Of a stretch of DNA of 64,000 bases, positions 20,398 to 32,546 are shown piece by piece. A program made the position numbers and the translations under genes. Below the pieces are notes generated by a model. It saw only the letters and a list, made by a program, of their open reading frames with translations, ran no database searches and was not told the DNA's origin. Location: positions 115,759,134-115,823,133 of the forward strand of contig NC_135498.1 in NCBI RefSeq assembly GCF_052857255.1, written 5' to 3'. Position 1 is the first letter of the stretch; every line of letters begins with the position of its first letter. The stretch is from Amblyomma americanum (lineage: Eukaryota > Arthropoda > Arachnida > Ixodida > Ixodidae).

Positions 20398-23091
20398 CAC
20401 TTCAACATCATGAGCATGAATCTCGAATGTGAATTTTACAACACATGCTAATGCTGGTACAGCATGCCGCATATTGCTCATGCAGTGGCACTGTCAGAAA
20501 CGCGTCACTGGACGCAGCGTTGTATTTGCGCCCAGTGCAAACACGAGCGTTAAGGCCGTGAGATTGAGCGGAGACGCCACCTCAAGGAGCAGCAGCCAAC
20601 CCTTCACAGTGTGGATGTCTGCTTGCGTCGTCTGCTAGCCAGCAGTGTTTACGTGCACGCGTACGGCAGACATTCCTCGTGACTGTTGTTTGTTTCGCGG
20701 TTTCAGCGCACTCCTATTTCCATGTCTGCCTCAATGAAGACAAAAACTGTTTATACCGAGTACGCAATGCTGGATCATGACATCATCCGTCAGTCTTCGG
20801 GATCGCAAGTTCTTTGCCGCGCAGTGTCTTAAGCACGGCAACAATTGCGTTAAATTCCGGGTGAAACCACAATGAAGAAGTCGCTGCCGTTCATTCAACT
20901 GAATGCAGCCTCCCAGCGATTGTACATTGTCGTCAGCAGGGCCATTTTTTTCCCTGTACCTGCAAGATCAAGCTGACTGTTTCTTTCTATGTTAAGTAGT
21001 TTCGTAATGCGTTTATATATTGTTTACTACTGTTTAAACTTTAAGGCCATTGCGCACCTGCCACATTGCAGAAGTGAGAAAATTTTGCCCCACAGAACTG
21101 TGAAAACATTTCTGGATTCACATCATGCCCAGCACTTAAATGAAACGTCAAATATTACCAGGTCAAAGTAGCTGATGGAACGCCGTTGGCGGCCAAGTAA
21201 CGTTGGTACTCAGCTAAGTAAGAGTGTTCTCCTGCGTAAGTTCATTGCTCCTGACAAGTTAAGAGAAGAATACACGCAACATATATGTACTATGTCGGTC
21301 AATGGAGTGGAATATATAGCAGTGAATATCGTTCGCGCTTAACTAACTTTCCCTTCATACTTGGCGAGGATTAATAGATCTTAATAATCTCACTATAAGA
21401 CAATAAATTTTTTTTCGGCACAGCGAATTACTATGTGGAAGGTTTTATATCCGGTACCTGTTTTCCTAATATTTCCCAATCTATGTTCTAGACTGGCACT
21501 GCCGATAATTACAGCGCTAAAAAAATCTTCATTCCCTTAATATTACTTGGACATGCTTGACTGCACTCACGCGCAATGATCTGCAGTGTCTTCACAGCGA
21601 CTAATTTGCAGCTTGTATAAAAAATTAATCGCTGAAGCTCCTAAATTTTGGTGACCGTAATACTCCGGACACATGGCCGAACTGTCGTTTTAAACGAGTG
21701 ACACTCACGTACAGAATCATTCGTATAACGTCATACGAATAACTTTCACTTAAATTAGCTGCGAAAATCATAGCCTGGGACTAATTCCGGCGGGCTCACC
21801 CCACTGCGTTAGGGTAGTGTGGCTAACTCGGATGAAACTGTCTTCACACAGTACACGCGTGAAGAGTCAGCTTTCCTGTGCGGCGAAAATTCTTGTGCAA
21901 TGCCGGCATGATCTACGTTAGGCAAGCAGTGCGGAGAAGTCCCGGTCCAAGAAGCCAGACCAATTATGTGCGCTCACCATCTGTGGACACACCTGCCGGG
22001 CGATTTATACGCTACTAAGGCTGCCTTTAATCCGCTTAATCCCAGACCCAGGAACGCCAGTGAACCAAACCGTGTCTTTTTTGAGGAAGGTCAGGGCGGA
22101 AGTATGTGTATCCCTGCCTGAATGCTAGTAAAGCAACTAATGTATCATTTCGAAGTTCGTCCTGTCTCTGCCCAGTGAAGTGCCTGTCGTGGAAAACCTT
22201 CACAGCGGTGTCGCCTTAGAAAAATAGTGGAGAGAAAGCGCATGCACAGTACGTTTTTGGAAAAAAGTATGTTTTGAATGGCACTTATATTCTAAGTGTA
22301 GCACCGCGTCTCGCCACAGATACGCTTCATGAGGTGAAACGCACCTGCTGGCAGTCGCACTAAATTTGCATGTCTGACATCCGTACAACTATATCACTTC
22401 TGTGACAAAGGCAGTGGCGCGCACTTTGGTGAAAAGGCATAGAAAAAACAAAACTGGCTTTTAGGAACTGTGATGCAATAAATATATCAGGCCCGTGAGC
22501 GGGGCAGAAGGAAAACGCACGCCAAAATGTGAGAAAATCACAAAACCGGAGTTACGTGGTTGCATGGCAGCCCGTGGTTTCCTACAATCCACGCCTCTTA
22601 TACGCGGAATTTTCTTATTTTACGTTTTTGTATGCACGATCTAATATCTTAAGAAGTATGTCACTCATCCATTGTAGAGGGAACGTGTTCTTCAGCAGCA
22701 AATCCTCCGTAAACTCTGTAAGCTGGCGCCGCCAGCTGCTGATCCACACTATTGGATCGACGGTGCCGCCACATATATGTCGATCTCGCAGCGATAAGGG
22801 AATGATTACTCGTTAGCATCCACACAAGCGCAGCCGCAAGCCTGTAGAGGAAAGCTTTCATAGAAGTTTCACACTTGAAGAAAAAAAATCACCCTGGTCT
22901 AAGAGTATAACCCGGAACCGCAGCATGCCCGGGGTAATCGCTCTCTGAACTAAGCCAACCAGCACTGCTAGCAGATGGCAGTCGAAGTGCGAGTGGTGTT
23001 AAGTACAATGTGCTTTGGAAAACTGGATACATTTGATACAGCGGGGAGCACGAGTCAATACGCGAGATGCAAGTGCCATGTTTTCCTTATA
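20398..23091. other. Non-coding interval
   Basis: About 2.7 kb with no supported gene, RNA or element. A short palindrome AGCTGGCGCCGCCAGCT occurs at about 22720-22736. Confidence 0.3.
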
Positions 23092-23412
23092 TTAATGTTT
23101 CCTGACAACATAAACCTCCGAACCCTCAGAGGTGTCATACATGGGCGGCAGTACTTTATCGAACAACGAAGCAATGACAGTGCGAACGCGGTATAGACAA
23201 GTGACGGCACGGTGGAGTTTAGTGGTGACCAGCATTTTCTGCCTTGCTCCAGAATTTTTTTCCCACCTAGATCTTTCAGAGATGGGATGGATGAAACCTT
23301 TGTGGAGTATCAGTGGTTGCAATTGTACTAAAAATGATGGCTCGAAGGCAGCCGTAAGGAAAGGCTTTACGCACCAACATTTATTGCGCCGTTTTCTTCC
23401 TTTTTTTGGCAT
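23092..23412 (-). pseudogene. Possible PIF/Harbinger-like N-terminal remnant
   Basis: The minus-strand frame begins MPKKGRKRRNKCWCVKPFL then AAFEPSFLVQL, which resembles the basic (R/K)RR.W(V/C)(R/K)PF motif near the start of PIF/Harbinger transposases. The rest does not carry further recognisable motifs. It may equally be a chance frame. Confidence 0.2.
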
Positions 23413-23927
23413 TTCTAGCGTATGGTTTGTGCCTTGCTCAGGCTGTGATCTTTAAATTCGGTAAAAATTACCTTTGGTTACAGAAATTCACTTCGTTTGC
23501 CTGCTAATGCTTAAAATTTCATGAAAACAAGTGCATATTCCCTTTTTCCTATTGGCCCATTTTAGATGCCAAAGTTCGCGAAAAAGAGAAAAGTCTCTGA
23601 AAGGAACATTACTGTCTGGTACTGATGATGATGCCAAACATGTATGTAAGACCCCATATAAATTTTTTTTTACTGCAAACAGTCTGACAACATGCGCCTG
23701 CGGAGCACTCACCGAACATAGGAAACATTGTGGTTGCAGGAGCACCGATCCTCAATGAAATAGTTCGTGATGATGCTGCAGTATGGCATCTGTTTAGTAC
23801 AAATTGTTAACATGATACATTGTTAAACAGAGCCGGAAACACGGGGCACACGAAAGAATGACACAGAGCACTAGCGCTGAGATTGCTACACAGAGGAGAG
23901 CCCACGGTTGGAGAAATTACGTTAAGG

Positions 23928-23976
23928 CTGCGATTTGGGCGATTGGTAATCATTACCAACTCGCCCAAACCGCAGC
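23928..23976. repeat. Imperfect palindrome of Penelope-end-like sequence
   Basis: GCTGCGATTTGGGCGATTGG is mirrored by CCAACTCGCCCAAACCGCAGC around a short TAATCATTA centre. TTGGGCGAGTTGG is the same motif that caps the Penelope element at 8988, so this looks like two element ends joined head to head. Confidence 0.5.
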
Positions 23977-24037
23977 CATTATTAACGCTACAACGATGCG
24001 TACTTTCATGCTGCTTACTAAGACACCGATTTTTTAA

Positions 24038-24308
24038 CGCGACAGCGCTAAGGGGCTCGTGTCGCAGAAAAGCCGGTGTCGTCGGCGGCGTTGGCCGTGA
24101 GCAAAAAATGGAGCATCTCGGTGGACACCTGTACCGCGCAATAAGGGAAGGGATTTTCCTTTCCTTACGGCGTGGTATGGGTGTCCAGCGAGAATTGTGA
24201 GACAGGCGTCATTTCCTTTTCTTAAAACCAATTTTCATTTCATTTTTCTTCCCTTAGGCCCGGTTCGGGTGTCCACCGAGATATGTGAGTCAGGCATCCT
24301 TTCCTTAA
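24038..24308. repeat. Dispersed host repeat, left part (paralogue of 33848 and 54963)
   Basis: Begins near CGCGACAGCGCTAAGGGGC, then GTGTCGCAGAAAAGCCGGTG, GGCCGTGAGCAAAAAATGG and two CTTACGG/GTGTCCA(C/G)CGAG modules, ending TCCTTAA. The same order occurs at 33848-34157, continuing at 41327-41506, and part of it at 54963-55043. The TTAA at its end is the target of the DNA transposon that follows, and the repeat continues at 26976. Confidence 0.7.
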
Positions 24309-24322
24309 GGGCACAGGGTAAG
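24309..24322 (+). repeat. Left terminal inverted repeat of the TTAA transposon
   Basis: GGGCACAGGGTAAG, preceded by the TTAA target duplication; perfect complement of 26958-26971. Confidence 0.9.
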
Positions 24323-24838
24323 CCCTATACTTCCCATGCATTTTAGGCCATGTTGAGGTACATGTTTCTCACTAACTAATAACAGTAGCCTAATAATACA
24401 TATATCATTGTTTGCCAAATTTTGTGCTCTTTTTACTGGAAAAATTGCAGCGCAGCAGTAACAAATACGAGACGAGAAGGACGCAAACACAAGCGCAAAC
24501 AACACAGCTTTTTACTGAACTAGAATATTTGAAATGTGTTGAAAATTCGATTTTTAATAAAAAAATTTCCGGTAGTACGCAAATCTGGCCTTTCTTTGCG
24601 CATTTCAAAATTCATAACAGAATAACTGCTCAGTGAAATTGCTTAATTCTAGTTCAGTAGTTGGCAACACTTATTTAGATGATTGCAAAAAAAAATCAGC
24701 CGTCTGTCTTGAAAGGCATTGGAAATAATGGTACCTTTGTAAGAAAAAACACTGTTTTGAGATAATAGAGCGTAAAGAGAAAAAAGATGTGAAAAACCAT
24801 TTTTTATTCGCAGAAACGCCTCCATAGTAATTGGTTTA

Positions 24839-26548
24839 TCAGCCCCCTGCTTCGTAGTCACTGTCGCCGTCATTTTTTCGCTTTTCGGCTTGTCGTTTTG
24901 ACTGTCGGGCCTCTTTTGTAAGCTGTCGTGTTGCTCGGTCCGCAAAGTACATGCGCTTATGGTCAGCTTCCCTAAGCCACTTGATGGTGTTGCTCCCTGG
25001 GTTCAATCCACACGCCTTCAAAACGTTGGCCCGTGCGATGCTACCATCATTAAATGAAAGAACAGCATCCAGTGTTGCCATCCGTAGGGTCCGAAGCCTA
25101 ACAAACACATTCTTTGGCGCGCGTTCCCAAACATGGTTGAACGACTCATTTGCATTTTGAGTTCGCCCATGCAGGCACTTCTCTAGGAGCTCAGCCTTCG
25201 ATAGCTCCCTATAAATGGGTTTGATAGTCTCCAAGACAGATGCAGGCAAACTCTCCTTGTGGAAAAATGGCTTGCCCTCTGACTGACTTCTGTTGAAGGC
25301 ACACCACGTATCAGGTCCCTTTGGGCAAAGTCCATGGCATGGGTCATCGTCTGTGGCCGATAAGTGGAAGAAGGTTGCCCAAACGGCCTTTCGCATTTCA
25401 TCCAGGTTTCCTACATTTCTTCTGATGGCCAAACCATAGTACGTCTGGAGCTTGTCTATTACTGCATCAGTCAGTCGGCCTCGGCCCGAGAGGCACTTTC
25501 CATCAGAGAGTTTTCCTGCTTTGTTTCCTTTTTTTAGCCTTCGTAACCTTGTGCCCATCCTTTTTTGCACGTGCCCTATGGACTCAACCTTGGATATTTC
25601 AACGGAATCACCATATGGCATTTGTGCCTTCACAGCCATAAAAGCCTTGCTGTCACCATCCCCAAGGTATTTGACGTATCGAACGCCGTGAAGCTCCTCA
25701 CTCCTGCCGAAAATTTTCAGTGCTCCTGCGACTTCCATTCCACCGCTGGTGCCTTGGTAGTTGCTTTGGCACACCTCTCTATGAAGGGGGTCACTGTTTG
25801 TACCCTTGATGCTGCACTTTGGACAACGTTTAGACAAAACCTCCACATCCAGCACTTTCCCAGAGTCTACACTGGTCGCAGAGACTATGCCGTTATTGGA
25901 AGTATGGCCTCGCTTCTGCCAGCTTCCATCAAGAGCAACTGCGATGTCTTTATCCCCCTCATTCAGCTGCACTGCTTCGTCAGCTGCCCTTTTCATCGAC
26001 TCCTGAGCAGCAGCTTCGATGTGACCTAGAAGCTCTTGATTGTATTTCGCAAACTTTGTCGGCGGCTTAGGAAGGTTTAGCATAGCACAGAGTATATTTC
26101 CTGCAGCCATTCCCTTACCAATGGACCTCAAGGCATACACTAACCTGAGGTTGGCTTCATAGAGGCCAGAAGTAGTTTTCTTCGACGTCTCAAATTGTTG
26201 TGCGGCACTACACACTTCACAGTTCAAACTGTAAACGCTTGCAACACCTACCCGTTTTGTCACAATTTCGATGAGCTCAACACTTCCACCGCACTCTCTG
26301 CACACACAAATCTGTGTAATTGCGGCACAAATGCCGTCCATGTCCATTAAGGCATATTGGCTGCTGCTCTGTAGCACATCCTCTTCCTGGAAGCACAGAG
26401 AAAATCTTGAAAGCTTCGATGTCGAGAAGCTGGCGCGTTCGGCGTTCGGGATCTCATTCGGTCGTGGACATCCTTTTGCTTTTTCACGATGAGCGTAGCG
26501 GTTGCCGTGAAATTCACGCCTGACGAAGGCCTTCTTTGCCCTGGGCAT
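24839..26548 (-). CDS. Intact transposase (Mutator-like/Kolobok DDE family), 569 aa
   Basis: A single uninterrupted frame from ATG to stop, the longest in the window. The N-terminal part is basic (PRAKKAFVRREFHG) with a Cys pair region at about 81-113 (CVCRECGG...NCEVC), likely zinc binding. Acidic residues that suit a DDE core are D207 in VALDGSWQKRG, D297/D299 in YLGDGDSKAF and E468 in NANESFNHVW. Between the last two is a Cys/His insertion at about 404-416 (CHGLCPKGPDTWC). The C-terminus is highly charged (QSKRQAEKRKNDGDSDY). Proteins of this type in arthropods are labelled Mutator-like transposase domain. An AATAAA on the minus strand near 24803 lies just past the stop. Lack of breaks, perfect TIRs and target duplication suggest a recent, possibly active copy. 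The assignment of catalytic residues is by pattern, not structure. Confidence 0.85.
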   Translation of the reverse strand: MPRAKKAFVRREFHGNRYAHREKAKGCPRPNEIPNAERASFSTSKLSRFSLCFQEEDVLQSSSQYALMDMDGICAAITQICVCRECGGSVELIEIVTKRVGVASVYSLNCEVCSAAQQFETSKKTTSGLYEANLRLVYALRSIGKGMAAGNILCAMLNLPKPPTKFAKYNQELLGHIEAAAQESMKRAADEAVQLNEGDKDIAVALDGSWQKRGHTSNNGIVSATSVDSGKVLDVEVLSKRCPKCSIKGTNSDPLHREVCQSNYQGTSGGMEVAGALKIFGRSEELHGVRYVKYLGDGDSKAFMAVKAQMPYGDSVEISKVESIGHVQKRMGTRLRRLKKGNKAGKLSDGKCLSGRGRLTDAVIDKLQTYYGLAIRRNVGNLDEMRKAVWATFFHLSATDDDPCHGLCPKGPDTWCAFNRSQSEGKPFFHKESLPASVLETIKPIYRELSKAELLEKCLHGRTQNANESFNHVWERAPKNVFVRLRTLRMATLDAVLSFNDGSIARANVLKACGLNPGSNTIKWLREADHKRMYFADRATRQLTKEARQSKRQAEKRKNDGDSDYEAGG

Positions 26549-26957
26549 CTCAACTTATCAGCAGCAACCAACACCGGCACAATTTACAATACTGATCGAA
26601 AGGGATAGCACTCGGACGCAGCTGCATGAAGGTTGCAGAAACGTGGAAAAAACGTGGAAAGCGTCTCGGGATTGTCTTGGCTAAAAAAAGAGGAGGTGTA
26701 CAATAGTTGCCAGACAATTTTTTATATGTAGCTGATTTTAGACAAGTTTTGAAATCAGGTGGTGGACTTTTTGGTTGAAAAAATTGACGTTAATCCTGAA
26801 AGGGGGCGTGGCCGCTCACTACTTGGTTTCGGAAAAAGCGTTTTTCAGCCGTAAATATGGCTTTCTGAGGAAAGTGCGATCATGGAACATGTGTAGAAAG
26901 AATTGAACTTCTAGAATTCCAAAAGAAAAAAAAAACGATTTTTTTTTCTAATTTTAC

Positions 26958-26971
26958 CTTACCCTGTGCCC
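26958..26971 (-). repeat. Right terminal inverted repeat of the TTAA transposon
   Basis: CTTACCCTGTGCCC, followed by TTAA. Confidence 0.9.
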
Positions 26972-26975
26972 TTAA

Positions 26976-27090
26976 ATTGTCCAACGGGCCACGCATCGCG
27001 CCGAACGGGCGATGGCATTCCGTGCACACCTTGGCAACGCTGCAACATGCTGTCGCGTCTCACTCTTAAAGACGAAGCTTAAGCGTCCCG
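26976..27090. repeat. Dispersed host repeat, right part
   Basis: ATTGTCCAACGGGCC, then GATGGCATTCCGTG, CTTGGCAACGCTGCAACATG and AAGCTTAAGCGTCC match the order at 41454-41506 plus 47218-47290 (CTTGGCAATGCTGCAACACG, AAGCTTAAGCGTCC), showing that both loci are one repeat family interrupted by different elements. Confidence 0.7.
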
Positions 27091-28074
27091 CAAATTTTTT
27101 CATGAAGTGGTTGATGTCTTCGCTGCCCGGCGAGTGTACACAACCCTCCAAGCGAAGCGTTGTTCACTTTGTCAGACTTGGGCCGGAAGTCCCACTAAGT
27201 GGCCACTGTGTCCAGGCAGGCTTGCACCAGACCAGTGCTTCGGGCCCGGAGTTAGTTTTGATGGACACTACATTCAGTGGCAGCAACATAGCACTAATTA
27301 CGACTACTGTTAGGTAACGTGCCGGCAGCTCGACATACGAGTTTCAATTCTCTTCCTTTTGATGAGAAGGGTTTTTGAAAGGCTAACTGCGCGACCATAT
27401 GCAGCCACCACTGTTGGTCACCGCCTCATGAATGCTCCCTCCACTGTACAGAACTCCATGTAACTGGAGAGGCTGCAGTACTGAAGTTTGTTGTAGTTTT
27501 TTTCCACTTTAGGTTCTTATGCAGTCGTTTATCTATGCCATTTTATGCTTCCCCCATTTCTCTTGATTGTGCATTTCGCTTTATTCACACAGAAGATTAA
27601 TTTGCAGAGCAGCCAACCGATTCTAAGTCTATCTTTCAGCGGGTGAATAGGCCGTTACATGTCTAGACAACAGCAATGGGTCAATAACGAATGCCACAGC
27701 GGTTTATACAATACTGTTTGTACAGTGTGCTCTGTAAACGCATTTTTATAGTCTCCCTAGATTGAGCAACGATGCAGATTCGGGCCACCGCTATATGATT
27801 ATTAGGAACTGCGCTTGATATTTGATGGATCAGAATATCTCACCACAGTGTCGGGACCTTGGACATATCAACAAACTAGTACATCATTCGCGGGTCTTCT
27901 TCCTTCTTGGAAGTTGCGAAAAAACTACAAAAGCGGGAAGGTGCCTGTCCTCAAAGGTGGTGGTAGTCAGGAGAAATCAGCTTTCAAGGGCACATTCTGC
28001 GCACGCGTTATTTGAAGGGCGCGAAATGGCTGCCATTTCAGTTCCATGTGTTATCACCATCTGGGTAACTACGT
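27091..28074. other. Non-coding interval
   Basis: No supported feature. Open frames at 27107-27313 lack recognisable motifs. Confidence 0.3.
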
Positions 28075-28263
28075 TCATTGCAGGAGAAATGCCTCTCCCA
28101 CTGACCACTCAAGCCTGTCCTGTACTTGCTGTGCCCACTTTATGCCCTCAAACTTCCGAATCTGATCCGCCCACCTGACCCTCTGACACCCCCTGCTACG
28201 TGTGCCTTCCCTTGGAACCCACTCTGTTACCCTAAGGAACCATCGGTTACTTTCTCTTCGCAT
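28075..28263 (-). pseudogene. C-terminal fragment of an RTE/R1-like LINE polyprotein
   Basis: Minus-strand translation RVTEWVPREGTRSRGCQRVR followed by WADQIRKFEG, AQQVQDRLEW and VGEAFLLQ is the characteristic C-terminal tail of endonuclease-reverse transcriptases (W.PR.G.R.RGRP..RW.D.I then AQDR..WR.LGEAF). The upstream RT is absent, so this is a heavily 5'-truncated copy. Confidence 0.65.
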
Positions 28264-28737
28264 TACGTTCGCTTCCCATGCCTATTTCATGTTTATTTTG
28301 GCTAGGACACTATGAACTCACGTCTGTTGCTTCACCGACACTGTAGTGTTTGCCTCTCAAAGTTAACCCTCTCGTTTCTTTTTCCATAATTCGGTACGCT
28401 CCGTTTGCCTCAGTGTATTTTAAGCCATTTTTATACAGCCGAACCTGGATATATAGAACATGAAGGAGATCGCAAAATGGTTTGATATATGGATAATTCG
28501 ATTCATAAAAACGGCACTGATACTCTTCTTTGTAACTCAGAAACAAGAACATTGCAGCCACGCTAGTGACGCGCTTCTTGCAGCGAGATGATGGTGTACA
28601 CAACGGGGAGAATTTCCAGGGTGGAAGCGCGGTAGGAGACTACTCGCACATGTAGGATGCGCGATACTGAGGCAAAAGGGTGATAGGACTATAAATGACA
28701 TATACCGTAGCATCATCTCATTCATTTAATTAACATC
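28264..28737. other. Non-coding interval
   Basis: Nothing supported. A GAACCTGGATATATAGAAC stretch near 28440 may belong to a dispersed repeat. Confidence 0.25.
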
Positions 28738-29200
28738 TTGGTTCATTGTATCCACAGGGACCCCATGAAAGCCATTCGTTCCCTTCAAAACCACACATTC
28801 CCTGCAGACCTCCATGACCATCTAACTGAAGTCTTTCATAACCTCTCTCTCGCAATAGGTGGATCCCTGGCCATGCAGGAATCCGAGACAATGAGTTGGG
28901 GTCCACAAGCTGGCCCGCAAAACCGTAATTCGGGCGCCTGCGATCCTCTGATAAAGTCCTGCGACCTGTGACGGATCTCTATGCTGCAAATGATCCTCAA
29001 GTCAAACTACACGCAGCTCCGTACCTTCCTTCAGGCACTTCCCAACCCCACTGTGAACTCAGCGTCACCGAGACTCCTATTCTCCGCAAGTTTCGCACCA
29101 ACACTGTTCGCACCCCAGCTCACCTGCACCTCTTGCGAATGCGGACTGACCCCTTCGGCCCCAACTTACCCTCACCGTCTGCTAATGTGGAGCCGTCTCA
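28738..29200 (+). pseudogene. LINE RNase H domain fragment
   Basis: In one frame DPMKAIRSLQNHTFPADLHD precedes a degraded RWIPGHAGI-like stretch (plus strand near 28856-28890, in another frame). It continues with LRPVTDLYAANDPQVKLH near 28960-29015 and HLHLLRMRTDPFGPN near 29120-29165. WIPGHAGI..NE is the RNase H signature of I-group LINEs. At least one frameshift and several stops break it. No catalytic core RT is nearby. Confidence 0.55.
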
Positions 29201-30489
29201 TTCAGTACCAAGCATAAATTCTTTCAGTGTATCGTTTTGCGCCAATAAACTCAATATAACTAGCTTTCAGTGTATAATTTTACTTAATCAGTGATATATA
29301 TTTCCCCATCTGCTGGTCCAAAGTTGATGGTGTCTGGTCAGTGCAAATAATATGATACGACCATGCATGTACCCTGCATGCAGATACCTTTTTTGTGGCA
29401 TTTCCAGATTATTGAAGTGTTTGATGCACTTCCGGACGTTCCATAGTATATTTTTCTGTCATAAAACGTCCAAAATTTGCCGTTTAGAATGCAGACAAAA
29501 GGGACCAGTGTCATTACTGAAAGCCGAGCATGACCCCTAATATTGCGAACCGAAACTGAGGGTCATGTTTCAGCTCCGTGTGTCGGCCAGTTTCTCTGAA
29601 AAGTTTAATTCTTTCGGTCATAAAACAGAGAAATTTTCTGCTTAAAGCGAGGTTTAATGGACGCAACAACGGGCTTCTTCGTGTATCCACCTCTGGCTCC
29701 TCACGAAAGCTCAGGTCTCTGGTTGCCCGCGGGCAGCCTGACTTGCCACGGTGATTTTGTTCTGGCTGCGCTCGGGCAGCTAGAAGACGACGGAGAAGTA
29801 GTATGGAAATGAGGAATGCACGCGGTCATTTTTATATGGATTATTAGGACAGCGGTGCTTCTGGAATATTAGGACAGCCAGTTCTGGGCGTCTTGAAATT
29901 GCCAATCTGCCCAATGTTTGCAGGTGGCCTATGCTTCAGTGCCGCGCTTCTGCAGCAGTGTTGCCAGCGCCAACGCTTATTGCTCTAGTGCCGTTTTTCT
30001 GCCACAATATTGTCAATGCCGCCACATGCAGCGCACATCTCTCTCTCACTACCGCCGCATAGCTCGAAGCTCGAATATAGTCTGATAGCAGTGTTTATTT
30101 ATGAAGAAGACGATGTGCATTGCACAGCGCGCGAGTGTATTGCAGTTTAACATGAGGTGTCTGCTGCGGCAATAGCCTGGTGCTCTCAATCGGTGGCAAG
30201 TGAAGCAGTCTTTTCGCGCCGCTGCGGGTTAGAATCCCAGACGTGGATGTTTTTCATTTATTTATTTACTTCACTTGGAACAAACCCACAAACATCGCAA
30301 GATCTTTCTCGGGGTTTTGCCATCGGAACAGTGCTTTCGCAGTAATGACGATCAGGGAAGTAACAACAGCCACGTTAGAAATGAGAAGGAATGCTAGGAC
30401 GGGCGGAGATGTAGTCACTGTCAATATGCTGGCCAACCACAATAAAACCTCATTGATAAGATTTTCATAACTGTTTAATAACTGATGAG
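29201..30489. other. Non-coding interval with a possible tRNA-derived SINE scar near 30165-30260
   Basis: No gene is seen. TGCGGGTTAGAATCCCAG near 30222 resembles a pol III B box followed by an A/T tail (CATTTATTTATTTAC), hinting at an old SINE. Confidence 0.25.
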
Positions 30490-32469
30490 CCGAAGGAAAA
30501 GTTACCTAGGCCCAGAAGATGGCAGAAGTACACTTCACACTAGAGCCGGGGGAAGAAATCAACATAGCAAACCTAAGACCGACCTCGCTCACATTAGGGA
30601 AAGTTCTTGAGAAAATAATCCGAAAAAGGATATACAAACACATGGAAAAAGAAGTCAGAACTACGAACACCAGTTGTGGTCTTAGAACAAACCGATCAAC
30701 CTATGACATTCTATTACAGCTAAAAGAGGAAATAATAGACAATCAAAACAAGGCTATGATAGAATTAGATCTCAAGGGGAATTTTACGCTGTCAAGCACG
30801 AGACTATACTGAACAACCCACAGAACACGAACTGCGGTAAAAGGACGTACATATATATTAGAGACTTCCTTGCCAAACGCACGGTCAGTCTCAGCGTAGG
30901 GAATACTGAAGCAGAACTCACAAACATGGGCGACGGGAGGACCCCACAAGGTGCAGTATTATCCCAAATTTTATTTAACATAGCCATGCTGGGGTCCCAC
31001 AGAAATCCCACACAATAACAGGCTTCAAGCATGCCATCTACGCCGATGACATTACAATATGGATGAACAGTGGCAACGAAGAAGACATACTACGCCGACT
31101 GCAGGAAGCTGCAAACACAGGACAAGCGTAATGAGCAGAATGCGGGCTAACATACACCCAGAACAAATCAGGACACCAAATAATCAGAAAAGAGAGAAAC
31201 GGTAACCCTATCGAGGTTAGGCTTAACGGAGCCAGAATTCAGGAACTCCGACGGGCCAAAAATCACTGCATTGAGTATCGCAAACAACAAAAATTATCAA
31301 GAGGTAATAAGATGCCTAGCAGAGACGTCAGAACAAGTAGCAAAAATAGTAGTCATACTCACCAACAGGAGAACAGGCATGGAAGAAAAAGGCATCCTGT
31401 AGTAGCTTACAGGACTTCATAATCACCATAATTGAGTACGTTGTGCCGTACCATAGATCTCAAAAAGCAGACAAGGACAGAAAGGCTAATGGGGGAATGC
31501 GCAAAAAGCTGGATGCAATAGCTGAAATCCACATGGCATCGCAGAAATGTCACCTAGCCAACAGAAATTAGGATGGGCGAGTAAAACCAATAAGAATAAT
31601 ATTGCACATCCCGCACCGCTTAAAGCACGACAGGCTGCAGGAACGCAGGGCAGTGTTAGACTCAAACTGCTATACATAAGCACAACGCAAAACTGACATG
31701 AAGCCCTCGAACAGATGAACAGCCCATACTAAGGGATATGCACACGGCACACCATGGAGGATGGGCAGAAGCTATAGAGCTCAAGCCATAAAGAAAAAAA
31801 ACAATCGAAGAACAGAAACAAACTATACGAAGACGCAGCAGGGCCAGTTGTAGGAGTCTTGGCGATAGCAGTCACAGACTCGGACGGGAACCTCAGAAAC
31901 AGCGCATCAGTCATGTGCTGTGGCCCAACCGAAGCGACGGAGGCAACCTTTGCGCTTTAAAAAAACACACAGAAAAAAAACACGGATAACAGATTCGCAA
32001 GAAGCGTGCAGGAAACGTATCAGGGGAAGGATAGGGCAGACAGTCATTAGAATCCTGAAGGACATCAAGACAGACAGGCAAGCAAAACTCATATGGACAC
32101 CATGCAGCGCATCAGTTCATAGAGAGGAATGAAGGCACGCACGCCACTGTCCGAACATTCCTACGCCGGGCATTCCAACACACGGACGAGAACAACTACT
32201 CAAACCTGCTGACCACATACTCAAAAATCCTGCAAAATTACAGGCTAGGCAGCAGGGAATACGCGCCATCGTAGGAAGAACTAGACAAGTAACAGCAAAT
32301 AACGCCGAGAAGGATTGAAACAAACAAGGCAGACTTAACGCAACCTACCCATAATACTCAATTGAGCCACAATGCGTGCACTGTGGCATAGAGGTGGACC
32401 TATGCCACATGGTATGGACCTGCCAAGACAGCACAGAAATAGAAAGGATAAAGGAAATGCCGATTCAGA

Positions 32470-32490
32470 GGGGGGGGGGGGGGGGGGGGG
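32470..32490. repeat. Poly-G run
   Basis: About 20 consecutive G residues inside the decayed LINE. Confidence 0.95.
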
Positions 32491-32546
32491 AGAAATGCTG
32501 TCCAGCAGAAGTTGATCGAAAGGGCTAGAACGGCTGCAAGATCCAA

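Larger units (their letters stand above)
24309..26971 (-). mobile_element. Complete 2.66-kb DNA transposon with TTAA target duplication (Kolobok-like)
   Basis: Perfect 14-bp terminal inverted repeats (GGGCACAGGGTAAG at 24309-24322; its complement at 26958-26971) are flanked by TTAA on both sides (24305-24308, 26972-26975). The related repeat at 41446-41470 shows an empty site: CTTTTC then TTTAAATTGTCCGGG, with a single TTAA, where this copy has CTTTCC-TTAA-[element]-TTAA-ATTGTCC. The only long frame is the 569-aa transposase. TTAA targets occur in piggyBac and Kolobok superfamilies; the transposase is not piggyBac-like, so Kolobok (or a TTAA-targeting Mutator relative) is the best fit. Confidence 0.85.

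Noticed and set aside
23132..23455. Plus-strand frame with Cys residues
   Set aside because: No recognisable domain; the opposite-strand frame is the slightly better, still weak, candidate.
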